Below are positions 61,357 to 64,000 of a stretch of 64,000 bases of DNA, in pieces. Under the pieces are notes generated by a model, which had not been told where the DNA came from, ran no database searches, and worked only from the letters and a program-made list of their open reading frames with translations. Positions within the stretch are counted from its first letter, which is position 1. Every line of letters begins with the position of its first letter. The translations under genes were made by a program, and so were the position numbers. This DNA comes from Candidatus Haliotispira prima (lineage in GTDB: Bacteria > Spirochaetota > Spirochaetia > SP-2023): the NCBI GenBank assembly GCA_029867005.1, contig CP123443.1, positions 62,001 to 126,000 of the forward strand. The letters run 5' to 3'.

Positions 61357-62769
61357 TTATAAAAATTGGCGTACGTCCGTGATCTTTCCGGCCAGGGCTG
61401 CGGCGGCGACCATAGCGGGACTCATCAGGTGGGTGCGGCCACCGCGCCCCTGGCGGCCTTCAAAGTTGCGATTCGATGTTGAGGCGCAACGCTCTTCGGG
61501 AAGGAGCCGGTCGTCGTTCATGGCCAGGCACATGGAACAGCCGGGCATGCGCCATTCAAAGCCGGCATGGAGAAAGATCTGGTCTAAGCCTTCCTGTTCG
61601 GCGGCCAGACGGACTTGCATGGAGCCGGGCACGATCAGGGCCTGTTTGACATTCGGGGCAATTTTGCCTTGGTTTGGGCTGAGGTCGTTGTCTTTGGCTT
61701 GCTTCAGCACTTCGGCGGCCTCGCGGATATCTTCGATGCGGCCGTTGGTGCAGGAACCGATAAAGACTCTGTCGATGGGTACGTCCGTCAGTTTGGTGCC
61801 CGGAATGAGGCCAATATAGTCGAGGGCACGTTGCTTGGTTGGGTTGCCGGCCTCCGGCACGCTGCCGTTGACATTGAGCACGTCTTCGGGTGAGGTACCC
61901 CAAGTCACTTGGGGTTCAATGTCCGCTGCGTCAAATTGCAGCTCGCGGTCAAAGACCGCATCGTCATCAGTTTTGAGGCTGAGCCAGAAAGTTCGGGCTT
62001 GGTCCCAGGCGGCTCCTTTCGGTGCCATATCGCGATCTTGCAGGAACCGGAAGGTTTCTTCATCGGGGGCGAACATGGCCACCCGTGCCCCGGCCTCAAT
62101 GCCCATGTTGCATACCGTCATGCGTCCGGCAATATTCATGTTTTCAAAGACGCTGCCGGTAAATTCGATGGCGTAGCCGGTCGCGCCTGCCGTGCCAATC
62201 CGGCCAATGATGTAGAGGATGACATCTTTGGGCCGGACATAGGGGCTCAGCTGGCCGTCAATGCGGATGCGCATGTTTTTCATTTTGCGTTGAAGGAGGC
62301 TCTGTGTGGCCAGTACCTGCTCTACTTCCGAGGTGCCAATGCCAAAGGCAATGGCACCGAAGGCCCCATGAGTGGCTGTGTGGGAGTCTCCGCAGACGAG
62401 GGTACAGCCGGGGAGGACAAAGCCGCGCTCCGGCGCGGTGACGTGGCAGACACCGTTGTATTTATGCCCCAAGGGGTAGTATTCAATGCCGCTTTCCCGG
62501 GTGTTGCGCTCCAGGGTGTCCAGTTGGATTTTTGCTTCCCGGTCTGTGATATTTTCGATTTGAAAGGTTGGGGTGTTATGGTCGGCAACGGCGAGCAGTT
62601 TGTGGTGGTTGCGCACTTTGCGGCCTTTGAGCCGCATGCCTTCAAAGGCCTGTGGAGAAGTAACTTCATGGACAATCATGCGGTCGATGTACACCAAGCT
62701 GGTTCCGTCAGCACGCTTTTCGATTTCGTGTTCTTGCCATACTTTATCGTAAAGGGTCTGTCCTGCCAT
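61357..62769 (-). CDS. leuC: 3-isopropylmalate dehydratase large subunit
   Basis: 470 residues from ATG 62769, preceded by GAGGAG. Aconitase-fold 4Fe-4S enzyme: [56 protein letters not shown] and the second cluster-ligand pair CSMCLAMND (with the Cys in SCTNGR giving the three Fe-S cysteines), then [29 protein letters not shown]. Forms the LeuCD heterodimer. Length is normal. leuD is displaced by 2.8 kb. Confidence 0.95.
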   Translation of the reverse strand: MAGQTLYDKVWQEHEIEKRADGTSLVYIDRMIVHEVTSPQAFEGMRLKGRKVRNHHKLLAVADHNTPTFQIENITDREAKIQLDTLERNTRESGIEYYPLGHKYNGVCHVTAPERGFVLPGCTLVCGDSHTATHGAFGAIAFGIGTSEVEQVLATQSLLQRKMKNMRIRIDGQLSPYVRPKDVILYIIGRIGTAGATGYAIEFTGSVFENMNIAGRMTVCNMGIEAGARVAMFAPDEETFRFLQDRDMAPKGAAWDQARTFWLSLKTDDDAVFDRELQFDAADIEPQVTWGTSPEDVLNVNGSVPEAGNPTKQRALDYIGLIPGTKLTDVPIDRVFIGSCTNGRIEDIREAAEVLKQAKDNDLSPNQGKIAPNVKQALIVPGSMQVRLAAEQEGLDQIFLHAGFEWRMPGCSMCLAMNDDRLLPEERCASTSNRNFEGRQGRGGRTHLMSPAMVAAAALAGKITDVRQFL

Positions 62770-63313
62770 ATGTTGTACTCCTCGGTGTGACGATGTTGTA
62801 GCTATGTCCGGTATCAATGGGTGTGTTTAAATGGATGTATTTTAAAATAGATAAAATGGCTGCCCGTGTCGTGTCATGCCAGTTCTTGATGCAACCCGGG
62901 CCTTATTGGGAAGCCTGATATCCTCCGAAAAAGTTATGTACAAGCACGTTATTTCGTTTGTGGCAATTTTGTGGCAATAAACGGTGCTAAACTCCGGACA
63001 CAGGGGAAACAGGATACTGAAATTTGGCTCCGGCTGCAATTAGCCCGGTCTGTTCTGTTTTTTTATTTTGCTTGGGCCTACATTGAGGCAAAGACGAGGC
63101 CCAAAAGCAAAAACAAAGCGTGACGGCTGAGAGTGAACGCCTCCGGCAGGCTGGGCAGCAGGGCCCGATTCCGGTAGAGTCTGCGCTTGAATTGCAAGCC
63201 GTTTGGCAGCAGTGAACACAGAACAAAAAAAATTGTGCTTCGCAAAGATTACGGGCAGGTCGGAAACGGGTCTGTTTTCCCGATTTGGCACAGATGTGAG
63301 AAAGCAGACGAGT
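62770..63313. other. intergenic region between divergent leuC and pheS
   Basis: About 540 bases that must contain both divergent promoters. No convincing gene, leader peptide or T-box was recognised. Confidence 0.5.
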
Positions 63314-64000
63314 ATGGATTTGGGACAACTGGAACAAGACTTCTGCCGTGATTTGGCTCAAATAGGGGAAGAGCAGGGCCAGGCGGCTTTGGCCGAATTG
63401 AAGGCGGTCTATCTGGGCAAGAAGGGCCGGCTGCGTTCTCTGACGCAGAACATGAAGGAACTGAGCATTGAGGAAAAACGGGAGTTGGGTCGGGAAAGCA
63501 ACCGGCTCAAAGACCTGTTTGAAGAGCAACTAAAACACAAGCAGCAAAGTTTAGACAAGGCATTGCTGGAGCAGAAACTGAGCCGGGATTGGTTTGATTT
63601 CAGCCTTAGCGAACACTATTTGGAAGACCGTCAGCTCGGCGGTGCGATGCACCCGGTGAGTGCGGTGCAGCAAGAGCTCGAAGATATATTTTTGTCGATG
63701 GGTTTCCAAATCCTGGACGGGCCCCACATTGAAGATGAATATCACAACTTTGAGGCCCTCAATATTCCGGAGAGTCACCCGGCACGGGACATGCAGGATA
63801 CGTTTTGGTTCCGCGACATGCAGCACTTGTTGCGCACCCACACTTCCTGCATTCAGGTCCGTGGCATGGAAGCGCAGGACCGGCCGCCTTTCCGCTTTGT
63901 GGCACCGGGTAAGGTCTTTCGCTGTGAGGCTACCGATGCTTCGCACGAGGCTGTGTTCCACCAGATGGAAGGCATGATGGTGGCCGAAGAGCTGTCCGTT
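63314..64000 (+). CDS. pheS: phenylalanyl-tRNA synthetase alpha subunit, 5' part (partial)
   Basis: ATG 63314 opens a frame that runs to the window end without a stop (229 codons). The N-terminal helical arm (QAALAELKAVYLGKKGRLRSL, ELGRESNRLKDLFEEQL) is followed by the class II core: HPVSAVQQELEDIFLSMGFQ, GPHIEDEYHNFEALNIPESHPARDMQDTFW, LLRTHTSCIQVRGM (motif 2 side), PFRFVAPGKVFRCEATDASH and VFHQMEG. It charges tRNA-Phe together with PheT, whose gene usually follows. The 3' end is outside. Confidence 0.92.
   Translation, partial: MDLGQLEQDFCRDLAQIGEEQGQAALAELKAVYLGKKGRLRSLTQNMKELSIEEKRELGRESNRLKDLFEEQLKHKQQSLDKALLEQKLSRDWFDFSLSEHYLEDRQLGGAMHPVSAVQQELEDIFLSMGFQILDGPHIEDEYHNFEALNIPESHPARDMQDTFWFRDMQHLLRTHTSCIQVRGMEAQDRPPFRFVAPGKVFRCEATDASHEAVFHQMEGMMVAEELSV

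Overview
The window is a bacterial chromosome segment with mostly ordinary housekeeping genes (accD, spsF-like, dprA, phoH-ybeY-corC, glmS, metG, leuC/leuD, pheS), many TPR proteins and many lipoproteins with loose lipoboxes (LSAC, MLAC, MLGC, SSC). This mix, together with a K+ channel/cyclic-nucleotide module, suggests a spirochaete (Spirochaetota). That is an inference; no rRNA or single diagnostic marker is present. Both ends cut a gene (3' end of accD, 5' part of pheS). No tRNA, rRNA, transposase or CRISPR array was seen.

Layout. 1-10.4 kb: accD end, two TPR genes (one with about 2 kb of Gly/Ser-rich repeats), a cytidylyltransferase, a YgjP-type metallopeptidase, an exported hypothetical, NfeD and an aldo/keto reductase. 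10.8-25.3 kb: eleven consecutive lipoprotein cassettes, all on the + strand, interrupted once by a PD-(D/E)XK nuclease gene and a truncated copy of it. 25.4-40.4 kb: lipoprotein metallopeptidase, phosphoesterase, SBF-type transporter, DprA, PhoH-YbeY-CorC, TPR proteins, a eukaryotic-type glucosamine-6-phosphate N-acetyltransferase and GlmS. 40.4-48.9 kb: an AT-richer defence region (SEFIR protein flanked by duplicated glmS 3' sequence, HsdM-HsdS fusion, HsdR, PD-(D/E)XK protein). 49.4-64 kb: NlpC/P60 hydrolase, GerMN protein, separately encoded cNMP-binding protein plus K+ channel, a nucleotidyltransferase-EamA fusion, MetG, LeuD, YD-repeat-like lipoproteins, LeuC, PheS.

The main discovery is the 10.8-25.3 kb array. 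Every cassette has the same order: sigma70-like promoter (TTGCCA or TTGTCA, 17-nt spacer, TATGAT/TATAAT/TACGAT), a GGAGG-type ribosome site, an ATG, 47 nt of leader coding sequence, a tandem heptanucleotide repeat (AATATCC)n, about 120-145 nt more, and a lipobox followed by a 250-315 residue lipoprotein. Because 7 is 1 modulo 3, each gain or loss of a unit changes the frame between the ATG and the lipobox. I counted full units of 4,4,3,4,6,6,5,4,4,4,4 for cassettes 1 to 11. Only cassette 7 (n=5) has ATG and lipoprotein in one open frame (19086-20255). For the other ten the ATG opens a 30-41 residue peptide that stops early, and n=5 would restore the frame in every one (cassette 6 would still meet a TAG). 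This looks like a multi-locus phase-variable surface lipoprotein system set by translational frame, with one locus on in this genome copy. The lipoproteins share a plan but fall into diverged groups, and cassettes 8-11 look like mosaics, so antigenic variation by slippage plus gene conversion is the likely role (inference).
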